A stretch of 63,955 nt of DNA from a virus: positions 1-63,955 of IMG/VR virus record IMGVR_UViG_3300048011_000824, one strand, 5' to 3'. Below the pieces are notes generated by a model. It made no database searches, was not told the origin of the DNA, and saw nothing but the letters and a program-made list of their open reading frames with translations. Both the position numbers and the translations under genes were made by a program. Positions 43,038 to 52,612 of the stretch are shown here, piece after piece; within the stretch, counting starts at the first letter, position 1, and every line of letters starts with the position of its first letter.

Positions 43038-44072
43038 ATGTATGATATTTTCTTTATTGGTGATCCAGAAAACAAACAGTATAAAAATCTCAAGAAACGA
43101 TTTATAACAGCAAAATGCACCAGCAGTGTGCTAGATGCCAAACAAAAATCGCTTACTAGTTTCCTATGGATTGTGTATGACGACATAGAAGTAAACCCTG
43201 ACTTTGACTTTAATTACAAAGTAGATGAGTACAGCAAAGAATACACACACGTTTTTCAAAACGGAGACTTTTACGACGGCGTTGTGCTCATGCCCAAGAA
43301 CGGCTATCACAGCCCGGGCGAAATCAAAGCAAGGTTTTTTGTTAATAAAAAAATTGTAGAACAACAAGCAAGTTCTCCTATAAAGACTGAGTACGACATT
43401 GTGTTTATTAGTTACAATGAGCCCAATGCTGATGAGAACTTTCAAAAACTAAAACAACGTTTTCCACGAGCACAGCGTGTACATGGAGTCAAGGGCATTC
43501 ACCAAGCACATATTGCAGGTGCAAAATTATGCAACACTGAATCTTTTTGGATTGTTGACGGCGATGCTGATGTGCTAGAAGACTTTAACTTTGATTATGT
43601 TCCTGAACACCACAACACCGAAGCTGTGCATGTGTGGCGCAGCATGAATCCCATCAACGATATGGTTTATGGATATGGCGGCATCAAGCTATTTCCAACA
43701 CAACTTACTATCAACATGGATATCAGCAAACCCGATATGACCACAAGTATTAGCAGTAAGTTTGTTGCTGTAAAAAAAGTATCAAACATCACAGCATTCA
43801 ATACAGACCCGTTCAACACTTGGAAAAGTGCGTTTAGAGAATGCTGTAAATTGAGTTCAAAAGTAATTGACAGACAAAAAGAAGACGAAACAAACAAACG
43901 TTTGCACACTTGGTGCACTGTTGGCAAAAACAGAGCATACGGAGAATATGCTCTTGCGGGTGCAAAAGCCGGCGCTGCTTTTGGCGCAAGAAACCAAGGC
44001 AAACTAGACATACTCAAACAAATCAATGACTTTGATTGGTTGCAGGAGCAATTTAATGCTAAAAACATTTGA
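43038..44072 (+). CDS. Glycosyltransferase-like protein, tandem half-domains
   Basis: 344 residues from the ATG 6 nt after the promoter -10; a longer frame reaches 42939 but lies in the neighbour's coding region. The second half YDIVFISYNEPNADENFQ, then RVHGVKGIHQAH and FWIVDGDADV, matches the family at 10574. The first about 115 residues begin YDIFFIGDPENKQYKN and have FLWIVYDDIEV, i.e. a shortened, degenerate copy of the same unit without the GVKG block. This suggests an internal duplication in which the first half may be a binding module. It is followed by a methyltransferase overlapping by 17 nt. Confidence 0.6.
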   Translation: MYDIFFIGDPENKQYKNLKKRFITAKCTSSVLDAKQKSLTSFLWIVYDDIEVNPDFDFNYKVDEYSKEYTHVFQNGDFYDGVVLMPKNGYHSPGEIKARFFVNKKIVEQQASSPIKTEYDIVFISYNEPNADENFQKLKQRFPRAQRVHGVKGIHQAHIAGAKLCNTESFWIVDGDADVLEDFNFDYVPEHHNTEAVHVWRSMNPINDMVYGYGGIKLFPTQLTINMDISKPDMTTSISSKFVAVKKVSNITAFNTDPFNTWKSAFRECCKLSSKVIDRQKEDETNKRLHTWCTVGKNRAYGEYALAGAKAGAAFGARNQGKLDILKQINDFDWLQEQFNAKNI

Positions 44073-44997
44073 GCTACTAGATAGGTTTGAATTACTTTAC
44101 CCTACTAATACCAAACTTGCCGATTTACGTCGAGCATATATTGATCAAGATATTTCAAGCATTTTTAGATTGCTGCCATCTACAGTAACCGGAGAACTAG
44201 AAGACTTGCGTAAAGCAGTGCTTGAACAAAATTTACACAGTATTTTTAGATTAGTTGACGATGATGACTTGCGTAAATTAATTATGGAAGACAACACATG
44301 GAAGTTATGGCCCGTATTAGATCGTTATGTTGATACACAATTTACAGCAGCGTTTAAAAATTTTTATGTCAACAATACTGAAATATGGGATGATTGTTTT
44401 AGCAGAGGACAGTTGCGAAGTAAACTTTGGTTAGTACATGAACTTAAAAAGTGTAATGCAGATTTAGGTACTGTTTTCTTATGTGCAGGATGGTACGCTA
44501 CTCTTGCAACTATGCTGTTTGAAAGTGACATTAAAGTAGACAAAATACGCAGTTTTGATCTAGATCCTAGTTGTGCTAATATTGCTGAAATATTTAACAA
44601 AAAATGGTTTATAGATGATTGGCGCTTCAAAGCCAGCACAGTAGATATAATGGATTTTGAATGGTCTGAAAAGCCTGCTCCAAGTGATGGTACAATAGGA
44701 AATTTTTATTATATGACAGAAGCCAACGGCAAACAAGTACAAATGAAAGACTGTCCGGATACTATTATCAATACCAGTTGCGAACACATTGAAAATTTTG
44801 CAGAATGGTATGCTAAGATTCCAGATGGCAAATTAGTTGTGCTACAAAGCAATAACTACTATGAAGTAGAAGAACATGTCAACTGTGTTAAAGATATCAA
44901 AGAATTTGGAAACATGGCACGTATGACTGGTCCGCTATATGCAGGCGAATTGGAATTGCCCAAGTACAAAAGGTTTATGTTAATTGGATATAAATGA
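44056..44997 (+). CDS. Class I SAM-dependent methyltransferase
   Basis: 313 residues from the ATG at 44056, with CAGGAG 7 nt upstream. Residues 1-110 form a helical N-terminal extension with two similar units (LRRAYIDQDISSIFRLLP and LRKAVLEQNLHSIFRLVD). The catalytic part begins VFLCAGWYATLATMLF (motif I), IRSFDLDPSC (motif II) and DTIINTSCEHIE. The shorter paralogue at 25578 has the same blocks. In both places a GT-like gene precedes it and an rSAM gene follows. The substrate is unknown. Confidence 0.72.
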   Translation: MLKTFELLDRFELLYPTNTKLADLRRAYIDQDISSIFRLLPSTVTGELEDLRKAVLEQNLHSIFRLVDDDDLRKLIMEDNTWKLWPVLDRYVDTQFTAAFKNFYVNNTEIWDDCFSRGQLRSKLWLVHELKKCNADLGTVFLCAGWYATLATMLFESDIKVDKIRSFDLDPSCANIAEIFNKKWFIDDWRFKASTVDIMDFEWSEKPAPSDGTIGNFYYMTEANGKQVQMKDCPDTIINTSCEHIENFAEWYAKIPDGKLVVLQSNNYYEVEEHVNCVKDIKEFGNMARMTGPLYAGELELPKYKRFMLIGYK

Positions 44998-45208
44998 ACT
45001 AAGTGTAAGAGACTTGCAAAAAGAAAGTGCAAGAGCACTCAGCACAATGCAAGCAACAAACAACAACATATGGCAGTTCAACAAACGTGCTCACCATAAT
45101 AGTCACAACTGGTATGTAGCAGTCATTGAATGGTATGTAGAACAGTACGGTGACTTGCCAAGCCGAGTAGGCCCGGGTAAAGATATAAAGTTGGTATACG
45201 ATGTATAA
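44984..45208 (+). CDS. Small protein before a radical SAM gene, unknown
   Basis: 74 residues from a TTG that overlaps the methyltransferase end; a later ATG in frame would remove about 21 residues, so the start is uncertain. The composition is unusual: NNNIWQFNKRAHHNSHNWYV followed by IEWYVEQYGDLP, rich in Trp, His and Asn. No signal, membrane segment or known domain is apparent. It overlaps the following class D rSAM start by 8 nt. It could be a small accessory protein; a role as peptide substrate of the rSAM enzymes is possible but has no leader-core hallmark to support it. Confidence 0.45.
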   Translation: MDINELSVRDLQKESARALSTMQATNNNIWQFNKRAHHNSHNWYVAVIEWYVEQYGDLPSRVGPGKDIKLVYDV

Positions 45209-46280
45209 GTACGAAGACATTAGAACCATACATTTAGAAAACACACAAAACTGTCAAGCCAGTTGTCCAATGTGTGATAGAAATCAAAACGGCGGAGCAT
45301 TAAATCCGCATATTGATTTAAGCGAACTAACATTAGATGATTGTAAACGTATTTTTGAACCCGAGTTTATTGCACAACTAGACACAATGTACATGTGCGG
45401 CAATTTAGGCGATCCTATTGTTGCAAGAGACACACTAGAAATATTCAAGTATTTTAGAGAGCATAACTCTAAGATGTGGTTGAGTATGAACACCAATGCA
45501 GGAGCAAAGAGCGTCGAATGGTGGCAAGAACTTGCAAGTGTATTCGGAACTACGGGTGCTGTTATTTTCAGCGTTGACGGCCTCCGCGATACCAATCATA
45601 TCTATCGCCAAGGCGTTGTATGGGACAATGTAGAACGCAACATGCAAGCGTTCATTGCCGCAGGCGGCAGAGCACGTTGGGACTTTTTGATATTTGAACA
45701 CAATCAACATCAAGTTGAAGAAGCACAAGCACTTGCCGACGAATGGGGATGTGAAAAGTTTATACCAAAGAAGACAGGAAGATTTGTCACGGCAAAAAGT
45801 GAAAAGAAAGAATCACACCAGGCAGTCGATCGCAAAGGCAACAATACAGCGGAACTCAAGAAACCTGATGAAAAATATCTAAACAAAGCACTCAGCAAAC
45901 AAGATGCACTGTTGGAAAAATACGGCAGTATGGATGCTTATTATGACGTAGTACCTATTAATTGCAAGGTTAAAAAAGACAACAGCTTGTTTATCACAGC
46001 CGAAGGATTGGCAATGCCATGCTGCTGGACGGCTGGGCGTATGTACAAATGGTGGAACCCCAATCCAAAAACAGAACAAGTATGGGACTTTATAGATGCT
46101 GTAGGTGGCAAAGATTCTGTAAACGCAAAGAAGGTAGGACTACGTGCAGTATTTGAAACAGGCATGTTTGATGCTATAGAAGCAAGTTGGAATACCAAAG
46201 GATGTGCAAATGGCAAACTCAAAGTGTGTAGTATGAAGTGCGGTGTCGAGTTTGACCCGTTTGCAGAACAATTTAGATAA
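45201..46280 (+). CDS. Radical SAM protein, class D
   Basis: 359 residues. CQASCPMC is at 18-25 followed by DRNQNGGALNP; CGNLGDP at about 66-72 replaces GGEP. VIFSVDGLRDTNHIYRQGV and RARWDFLIFEHNQHQ are class blocks. Between residues 195 and 235 is a charged Lys/Glu segment that is probably flexible. The C-terminal Cys set is INCKVKKDN, PCCWT and CSMKCGVEF. It starts in the last codons of the small gene before it. The class A gene follows 11 nt later, giving the order D-A-D-C-A in this cluster. Confidence 0.84.
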   Translation: MYKYEDIRTIHLENTQNCQASCPMCDRNQNGGALNPHIDLSELTLDDCKRIFEPEFIAQLDTMYMCGNLGDPIVARDTLEIFKYFREHNSKMWLSMNTNAGAKSVEWWQELASVFGTTGAVIFSVDGLRDTNHIYRQGVVWDNVERNMQAFIAAGGRARWDFLIFEHNQHQVEEAQALADEWGCEKFIPKKTGRFVTAKSEKKESHQAVDRKGNNTAELKKPDEKYLNKALSKQDALLEKYGSMDAYYDVVPINCKVKKDNSLFITAEGLAMPCCWTAGRMYKWWNPNPKTEQVWDFIDAVGGKDSVNAKKVGLRAVFETGMFDAIEASWNTKGCANGKLKVCSMKCGVEFDPFAEQFR

Positions 46281-46291
46281 GTACGTATATA

Positions 46292-47704
46292 ATGACAGAT
46301 AAAAAACACCCTTCCGATACATTTTGCCTACTACCGTGGGTGCATTTGAGTACACGCCCCGATGGTAGTATGCGAGTATGTTGTACAGCTAATGCAAGCA
46401 GTGTAGGCCCAACCAATGACAAAGAGCATGGTGGCCAAGTTGGCATTCTCAAAACAGATGATGGCAAACCCAACAACCTAAATGTAAGCGACTTCGAAAC
46501 TGCTTGGAACAGCAACTACATGAAAAATGTTCGCAAGCAAATGCTCAATGGCGAAAAGCCTCCAAGTTGTTTAAAATGTTACAAAGAAGAAGCAGCAGGG
46601 CACCGCAGCAAACGTCAGTGGGAAACAGCATACTGGGAAAAGCGTGTTGACCTAGATAAAATATTAGCAGACACAAATGAAGACGGCAGTGTTCCACCTA
46701 ATTTAGCATACATAGACTTGCGCTTTGGAACCAAGTGTCAATTGGCATGTGTGATGTGTAGTCCTCATGATTCAAGTGGGTGGATCAAAGACTACAAAGC
46801 AATTTTTCCTGCTGTACAAAATCAATCACTCAAAGAGATTATGCAGTGGGAAGACAAAGGCAGTACCAATGGCAGCAGTTACAATTGGCATAAACAGAAT
46901 CCTACATTCTGGAAACAGTTTTATGAACAGATGCCAGACATGCAGCAGATTTACTTTGCAGGTGGCGAGAGTCTTATTATTGAAGAACACTATGAAATAC
47001 TTGAACATGCTATTAAAATGGGGTATGCTAAAGATCTTGAATTGCGCTATAACTCAAATGGAGTAGAATGGCGTGATGATTTGTTTGACTTGTGGAAAGA
47101 ATTTAAGCTGGTGCGTTTCCACTATTCAATAGACAGCATCAAAGAAATGAATGACTATATACGCTACCCAAGCACATGGAGCAGACAAGAAGAAGTGTTT
47201 CATATCTTAGACAACGAAACCAGCAACAATGTAGAAATAACAATTGCATGTGCAGTACAGGCATTAAACGTTTATTACATTCCAGACTTTATTAAATGGA
47301 AATTAGAGCAAGGCTTTAAAAAAATCAACATGTGGCCGTTTGGCGCTGGCGGTGTCAACTATCATTTTGTTTACTGGCCTGCACATTTAAATGTAAAAGT
47401 ACTGCCTGATTGGTTTAAAGCAGAGTGTCGTCGTAAATATGAAGAGTTTTATCCATGGTGGGAAGCCAATTGGGAAAAAGGCATACCAAGCTGGCACAAA
47501 GACAAAGTAGAATATGCAACATGGAGAGATGCTGATTATGGAATCAAGCGCCTTGAAGGTATGCTAAAGTTTATGGAAAGCGAAGACTGGAGTCGTCGTT
47601 TACCAGAAATGCAAGAGTTTCTTGCGTTATGCGACAAACAACGAGGCATAACATTTGCCAAAACGTTTCCGGAAATGAAAGACATATTTAACAATGTATC
47701 TTAA
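46292..47704 (+). CDS. Radical SAM protein, class A
   Basis: 470 residues. The N-terminal domain has FCLLPWVHLSTRPDG (C12), CC at 30-31 and CLKC at 93-96. CQLACVMC is at 149-156; the GGEP site reads GGES at 224-227. RYNSNGVEWRDDLFDLWKE and IDSIKEMNDYIRYP follow. The C-terminal tail is FAKTFPEMKDIF. It is closest to 26174, sharing the SPHDSSGW/SPHDSSKW segment. The next gene overlaps by 11 nt, so it is paired with a class D enzyme on each side. Confidence 0.86.
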   Translation: MTDKKHPSDTFCLLPWVHLSTRPDGSMRVCCTANASSVGPTNDKEHGGQVGILKTDDGKPNNLNVSDFETAWNSNYMKNVRKQMLNGEKPPSCLKCYKEEAAGHRSKRQWETAYWEKRVDLDKILADTNEDGSVPPNLAYIDLRFGTKCQLACVMCSPHDSSGWIKDYKAIFPAVQNQSLKEIMQWEDKGSTNGSSYNWHKQNPTFWKQFYEQMPDMQQIYFAGGESLIIEEHYEILEHAIKMGYAKDLELRYNSNGVEWRDDLFDLWKEFKLVRFHYSIDSIKEMNDYIRYPSTWSRQEEVFHILDNETSNNVEITIACAVQALNVYYIPDFIKWKLEQGFKKINMWPFGAGGVNYHFVYWPAHLNVKVLPDWFKAECRRKYEEFYPWWEANWEKGIPSWHKDKVEYATWRDADYGIKRLEGMLKFMESEDWSRRLPEMQEFLALCDKQRGITFAKTFPEMKDIFNNVS

Positions 47705-48758
47705 TATTAATGAAATACAAACTATACAACTAGACCATACCAGCAGATGTAACCTAGGATGTCCTCAGTGTGCTAGAATGTGGGACAGTGGAAAAATTGT
47801 TAATCCTGCAATGCCAATAACTGATCTAACACTAGATGATTATAAAATAATTCTAGAACCATTTGAAGATAATAAATTAGAACTTTTCCATTGTGGAAAC
47901 TTTGGCGACGTGATAGCAAGTCCTACATTTGACGAAACATATGAGTATTCTTTGCAACACGCTCGTATGATAAGAATTGCTACCAATGGTAGTGCAAGAA
48001 CACCCAACTGGTGGAGACAATTAGCAGAAAAAGGTGGCAACAAAATCTTTGTAATTTTTGCGCTGGATGGTTTAGAAGATACTAATCATTTGTACCGAGT
48101 TGGTGCAAATTGGAAAAAGGCAATGGAAAATGCTCAAGCATATATTGATGCAGGTGGCCGTGCAGATTGGAACTTTATTGAGTTTGAGCACAATTATCAT
48201 CAAATTGATGAAGCACGCCAGCTAGCAAAGGACATGGGATTTCATAAATTTAGTGTAAAATATACTGCTAGATTTGCAGATCAACAAACCAAAAAACTCA
48301 AAACAAAAAAAGGCAATGAAGTCAAAGACACCGACAACAATCAAAATCAAAAAGATATGCGTAATATTATTCAAACTTATAACAGCTTTGATAATTATGT
48401 GCAACAGACACCGATTACTTGTAAATTTCAACAAGATAAAAAAATTTTTATAGATATGACAATGAAATTATGGCCTTGTTGTTGGATGGGAGCTCCGGAG
48501 TTTTTGAATCATAAAAACCCACAAACAGATAGTTACGAACATTTTTGGAAATTATACGGAAAAGACTTTAACAATATGAGGAAACATGGATGGAAAGTTC
48601 TTGAACATGAATTCTTTCAAAAATATTTAGATCGTTCCTGGAACAATCAGGACGAAACTTACAAACGCATATATACCTGTGGAAGAACTTGCGGAGACAA
48701 GTTTGAATTTAGCAGCGGATATGGAAAAAACTTTAACCCGGAAGTATTAAAAAAATGA
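47694..48758 (+). CDS. Radical SAM protein, class D
   Basis: 354 residues. CNLGCPQC is at 19-26, then ARMWDSGK; the GGEP site is CGNFGDV at about 67-73, so even the final Pro is replaced. FALDGLEDTNHLYRVG and RADWNFIEFEHNYHQ match 45201, and a charged linker lies at about 200-225. The C-terminal Cys are ITCKFQQDKK, PCCWM and CGRTCGDKFEF. It overlaps neighbours by 11 and 4 nt. It is clearly a copy of 45201 with drift in the substrate-side residues. Confidence 0.84.
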   Translation: MYLNINEIQTIQLDHTSRCNLGCPQCARMWDSGKIVNPAMPITDLTLDDYKIILEPFEDNKLELFHCGNFGDVIASPTFDETYEYSLQHARMIRIATNGSARTPNWWRQLAEKGGNKIFVIFALDGLEDTNHLYRVGANWKKAMENAQAYIDAGGRADWNFIEFEHNYHQIDEARQLAKDMGFHKFSVKYTARFADQQTKKLKTKKGNEVKDTDNNQNQKDMRNIIQTYNSFDNYVQQTPITCKFQQDKKIFIDMTMKLWPCCWMGAPEFLNHKNPQTDSYEHFWKLYGKDFNNMRKHGWKVLEHEFFQKYLDRSWNNQDETYKRIYTCGRTCGDKFEFSSGYGKNFNPEVLKK

Positions 48759-50038
48759 ATGATGCCAGAGAACCAATAGAATTTGCATTGCCTGAAAATG
48801 CTGCCGAAGCAATCGATAATGATAACAAAGTGTTTATGATCATATGGAGCTGGGGACTACGTTGCAACTACGATTGTAGCTATTGTAGTCCGGAGAGACA
48901 CAATGCATATAGTCCACACACCGAAAAGGAAAATTTATTAAAAACAGTAGGTTTTTTAAAAGAGTATAAAAAACGTATTTCTAAGTTTATCGACCACAAG
49001 ACATATTATATTAGTATGACAGGCGGCGAACCTACAGCTAACCCGTATTTTATTGAAACAGTAAAAGAGTTAAAAATACAATCGCCGGAGTTTAAGTTAG
49101 ATGTAACAACCAACGGTAGCTTTAATAACAAAATTAGAAATACAATTCTTGAAGTGTTTGATCATATTACCGTTTCCTATCATGCCGAAGCTGATAAAAA
49201 ATTAAAAGACAAAGTTCTTGACAACATACGATACTTTCATACTAATGGATTAAAAATCAAAGTTAATCTTATGATGCATGCTTATGAGTATTGGGATGAG
49301 TGTGTTGAATTAGCTAACACGTTTAAAGAAGAGGGCATTGATTTTGTTCCACGAATTATTGGCGAAAGTATGGAAAAAAATAGATTCAATCATCAATATA
49401 CCGAAGAGCAACAGCGTTGGATGAAAGACTTTTGGAAAGTCGATAGTAATAAAAACATTACAGGAAAAACTGCAGAAGTTAAAAAATCGCAATCTACAAA
49501 TGCAAAACAAGTAAGAGAAGAAAACAAAACTCGTAAACCAGAAAATGCCGCCGGACTAGCTAAAGCAAATTTAGGAAGGTATTGCTGCGGTAAAGCAGAC
49601 ATGTGCAGCTTAGGCGCCGATACAAAAACTTGGAGCACAAGTAAACTAGTTAATCACACAAAGTTTCAAAAATGGTATTGCTTGGTTAACTTTTACTTTT
49701 TATATCTTGATCAAGAACTAGATCAAGTTTGGCATCATCAAACATGCAAAGCAACATGGGATCCAAATAGACCTTTCTTTAGAGATCCTACTGATTCTAC
49801 CAAAGACATACGTGCTCCTATTGGTAAAATTTCTGAATATACTAGAATACTAGATGAGCTTGACAATAGAGTATCAGGCGGCTATATACCTATGATACAA
49901 TGTCCTAGAGGAAGTTGCGGCTGCGGTGTATGTGTGCCCAAAGCCAAAGACGCGATTATAGCAGACTCGTTGTTCAAAAAACATATTAAAAATCTTGAGC
50001 CAGCTTGGCAAAACTCAAGTAAGATAGAAAATAAGTAA
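48755..50038 (+). CDS. Radical SAM protein, class C
   Basis: 427 residues, the longest class C member. A 30-residue N-terminal lead precedes the core; CNYDCSYC is at 37-44 and GGEP at 90-93. VNLMMHAYEYWDECVEL marks the class. Residues about 235-270 contain a Lys/Gln/Asn-rich insertion (TAEVKKSQSTNAKQVREEN). The tail has RYCCGKADMC, WYCLVNFYFLY, HHQTCKATW and CPRGSCGCGVCVPKAK. It overlaps the class D gene by 4 nt and ends 4 nt before the class A gene. Confidence 0.84.
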   Translation: MNDAREPIEFALPENAAEAIDNDNKVFMIIWSWGLRCNYDCSYCSPERHNAYSPHTEKENLLKTVGFLKEYKKRISKFIDHKTYYISMTGGEPTANPYFIETVKELKIQSPEFKLDVTTNGSFNNKIRNTILEVFDHITVSYHAEADKKLKDKVLDNIRYFHTNGLKIKVNLMMHAYEYWDECVELANTFKEEGIDFVPRIIGESMEKNRFNHQYTEEQQRWMKDFWKVDSNKNITGKTAEVKKSQSTNAKQVREENKTRKPENAAGLAKANLGRYCCGKADMCSLGADTKTWSTSKLVNHTKFQKWYCLVNFYFLYLDQELDQVWHHQTCKATWDPNRPFFRDPTDSTKDIRAPIGKISEYTRILDELDNRVSGGYIPMIQCPRGSCGCGVCVPKAKDAIIADSLFKKHIKNLEPAWQNSSKIENK

Positions 50039-50042
50039 TAAT

Positions 50043-51431
50043 ATGACAGATCAAAATAAAACATCGCCTGCATTTTGTCCGTTGCCATGGATGAGTGTAA
50101 ATGTTAGAAATAACGGAGATTTAAGAGTTTGTTGTAATGCCAATGTAGGCTTTGACAAAGGTCTAGTCAAAAAAGACGACGGAACAATTTACAACTTAGG
50201 TGCCGACGGAATAAACGAATTTCGCAACGCAAAGATAATGAAAGAAATTAGAAAGTCCATGCTCGTTGGAGAATTTCATCCAAGTTGTATTCGTTGTAAA
50301 AGAGAGCACGATGCAGGTATGGAAAGTCGTGCCGACAACGAAAAAATAATTTGGAACCATATTATCACAGAAGAACAGGCAAGAGATCTTACCGAAGAAG
50401 ATGGCACAATTGATATTGAAGCAAATCCAATAAAATATACCGATTTGCGTTTTGGAAATTTATGTAATTTAAAATGTCGCATGTGCGGTCCTACAGATAG
50501 CAATCAGTGGTATGATGATCAAGCAAAAGTTTGGAATACAACCAGCTACAACGATGCCGAAAAGGTTATTCCTTTGGTTAAAAATGCAAAAGGAAAATTC
50601 ACAGCCGATACAAATATATATGATTGGTATAATAATCCACTGTTTTGGAAAGATTTAGAGGATGCTATTCCTAGTCTTGAGAGATTATATATTGTAGGCG
50701 GAGAACCTTTGCTTATTGATCAACATTATGAATTTTTACAAAAATGCATTGATATGGGTAGAGCAAATAAAATTATTGTTGAATACAATAGTAACATTAC
50801 TAACATTCCTGAACGTGCATGGAATATTTGGAAACACTTCAGACGTATACAAGTTGGTATGAGTGTAGACGCAGTTGGTCCGATCAACGATTATATACGT
50901 AATCCTAGTAAATGGTGGAAGATTGCAGAAAATATGCACAAATTAGATCAAGCAGAAGGCAATTTTAAAGTTTGGTGGGCTGCAACTATTCAAGCATACA
51001 ACATGTATAACTTGCCCGAAATGATGCGTTGGAAGATTGCACAAAATTTCAAGAGGATCAACAAAAAAGTTCATTGGAAACCGGTAATCAGTCCTCATCC
51101 TTTGCACAACCCAGACTTTTTAAATGTTAAAATATTTCCCAAGGAAAGCAAGCAATGGATTGAAAAATATTTTGAAGAACAAAAAGTCGAAGCAAAAGAA
51201 GAAATTTTTACATATGATTTCCTAAGCGAAGAAGACAAAAAATCAAATTACAAGTTTTTCTGTAAAATATTAGATCAATATGTATCATATATGAATGCTG
51301 ATGATTATAGTCATAGATTGGAAAAGTTCTGGCATTACACTAATAGTTTAGATAAGTTACGCAATGAAAATCTCAAAGATGTTTGCCCAACTACTTGGAA
51401 ATTATTGCTAGGCGATCAATACAACAATTAA
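50043..51431 (+). CDS. Radical SAM protein, class A
   Basis: 462 residues. N-terminal Cys domain: FCPLPWMSVNVRNNG (C12), CC at 30-31 and CIRC at 82-85. CNLKCRMC is at 141-148 and GGEP at 219-222. EYNSNITNIPERAWNIWKHF and VGMSVDAVGPINDYIRNP follow. The C-terminus NLKDVCPTTWKLL is a variant of the FPE tail. It is the last gene of the plus-strand run starting at 43038 and overlaps the opposite class A gene by 4 bp at their stops. Two class A proteins thus end against each other. Confidence 0.85.
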   Translation: MTDQNKTSPAFCPLPWMSVNVRNNGDLRVCCNANVGFDKGLVKKDDGTIYNLGADGINEFRNAKIMKEIRKSMLVGEFHPSCIRCKREHDAGMESRADNEKIIWNHIITEEQARDLTEEDGTIDIEANPIKYTDLRFGNLCNLKCRMCGPTDSNQWYDDQAKVWNTTSYNDAEKVIPLVKNAKGKFTADTNIYDWYNNPLFWKDLEDAIPSLERLYIVGGEPLLIDQHYEFLQKCIDMGRANKIIVEYNSNITNIPERAWNIWKHFRRIQVGMSVDAVGPINDYIRNPSKWWKIAENMHKLDQAEGNFKVWWAATIQAYNMYNLPEMMRWKIAQNFKRINKKVHWKPVISPHPLHNPDFLNVKIFPKESKQWIEKYFEEQKVEAKEEIFTYDFLSEEDKKSNYKFFCKILDQYVSYMNADDYSHRLEKFWHYTNSLDKLRNENLKDVCPTTWKLLLGDQYNN

Positions 51432-52606
51432 ATATCTTTAAAAATATCATTAAATTGAGGATAAGATTTAAAAAAGTCTTGTCCTCTATATTTGTCGGTG
51501 CCTTCTAAATATTGTTTTAAACTGGGCAACAAATGACTATCGTCTTTGCTATTCATAAAGTTCTTAATGTATTCCAAGCCATTGTTTATTTTTTCTACAT
51601 CGCATTTGTTTTGATATTCATTAAATTTTTCTGTAATGCGCTTTTTGATGTGTGAAGGTAAAACTGTAACACATAAATTTTCTGGAAATGTCAAGTGTGT
51701 AGGATTCATTCCTTTCCATGGACCTGGGTCATTGTCATACCACCATTGCATACTTTCGGGCATATTCCAAACATTTAGTAAACTTATTGTGCTGCGTAAA
51801 AACACTTGAAATCCGTGACTTTGCTTTAATTCTAAGAAACGTTTAGTGACAGCTTCAGTTGTTTCATATTTTGCAGGCCAGCGTATGTATTCACTTTCTG
51901 CAGGATCGGCACTATCAAAACTTAGTGCAAATTCTACTTTTTTAAATTTGCTCCATTTGTCTATCCAGCTTTGTTTTGGCATAATAGTGCAATTGGTACT
52001 GTAATTTAGTAGTATATCACTGCAATCTCGCTCTGCTAACATTTTGTCAACTAGCACCCATTGATCCTTTGTCATTAGCGGTTCGCCACCTGTGAACTTT
52101 ATATGCACTAGATCGTTGATAAACGGATATATGTTGGCAATGTCGCTTTTGCTTTTTTCAATCTTGTTGGATGTCTTACCATATATTGCTTGTTCTTCTT
52201 TAAACCATTTCCATGCATAACGACTATCACACATGCGACATGCAAGATTGCAGTCATTGCTGATAGCAAGTTCGATCCAACGTATGGTAGGATTATTTAA
52301 ATCAACAAGTTCGTCTATGGGCAAATCTGTATTATCGTGATATCTTTCTCGTAAACTTTTTTTGCCCGATTCTTCTTCTTGATAGCAGCGTATGCAGCCT
52401 GGAACTTGTTCGCCGTTGATCATTTTATCACGAATATCATTCATCCAGTCTCCGTAAAAAACTTCACTGAGAGACTTTTCATTAAGATTGTTTTCATTAG
52501 GTCTGTGCTTTTCTGCAAAGCGGCAGCAAGGTTTTACTCTACCAGTAGGATCAACAAACTGATGATCCCACGCCATACTACAAAATGTTTTACTAGGTAT
52601 TTTCAT
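51428..52606 (-). CDS. Radical SAM protein, class A
   Basis: 392 residues. Cys domain: TFCSMAWDHQFVDPTG (C9, with AW for PW), CC at 27-28 and CIRC at 71-74. CNLACRMC is at 119-126 and GGEP at 173-176. FALSFDSADPAESEYIRWP corresponds to the substrate-side block. The C-terminal tail is FFKSYPQFNDIFKD. It follows the class A gene at 52613 after 6 nt on the same strand, so these are probably a pair made from one transcript with the B12-type rSAM protein and the QueC-like enzyme. Confidence 0.85.
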   Translation of the reverse strand: MKIPSKTFCSMAWDHQFVDPTGRVKPCCRFAEKHRPNENNLNEKSLSEVFYGDWMNDIRDKMINGEQVPGCIRCYQEEESGKKSLRERYHDNTDLPIDELVDLNNPTIRWIELAISNDCNLACRMCDSRYAWKWFKEEQAIYGKTSNKIEKSKSDIANIYPFINDLVHIKFTGGEPLMTKDQWVLVDKMLAERDCSDILLNYSTNCTIMPKQSWIDKWSKFKKVEFALSFDSADPAESEYIRWPAKYETTEAVTKRFLELKQSHGFQVFLRSTISLLNVWNMPESMQWWYDNDPGPWKGMNPTHLTFPENLCVTVLPSHIKKRITEKFNEYQNKCDVEKINNGLEYIKNFMNSKDDSHLLPSLKQYLEGTDKYRGQDFFKSYPQFNDIFKDI

Positions 52607-52612
52607 TATAGG

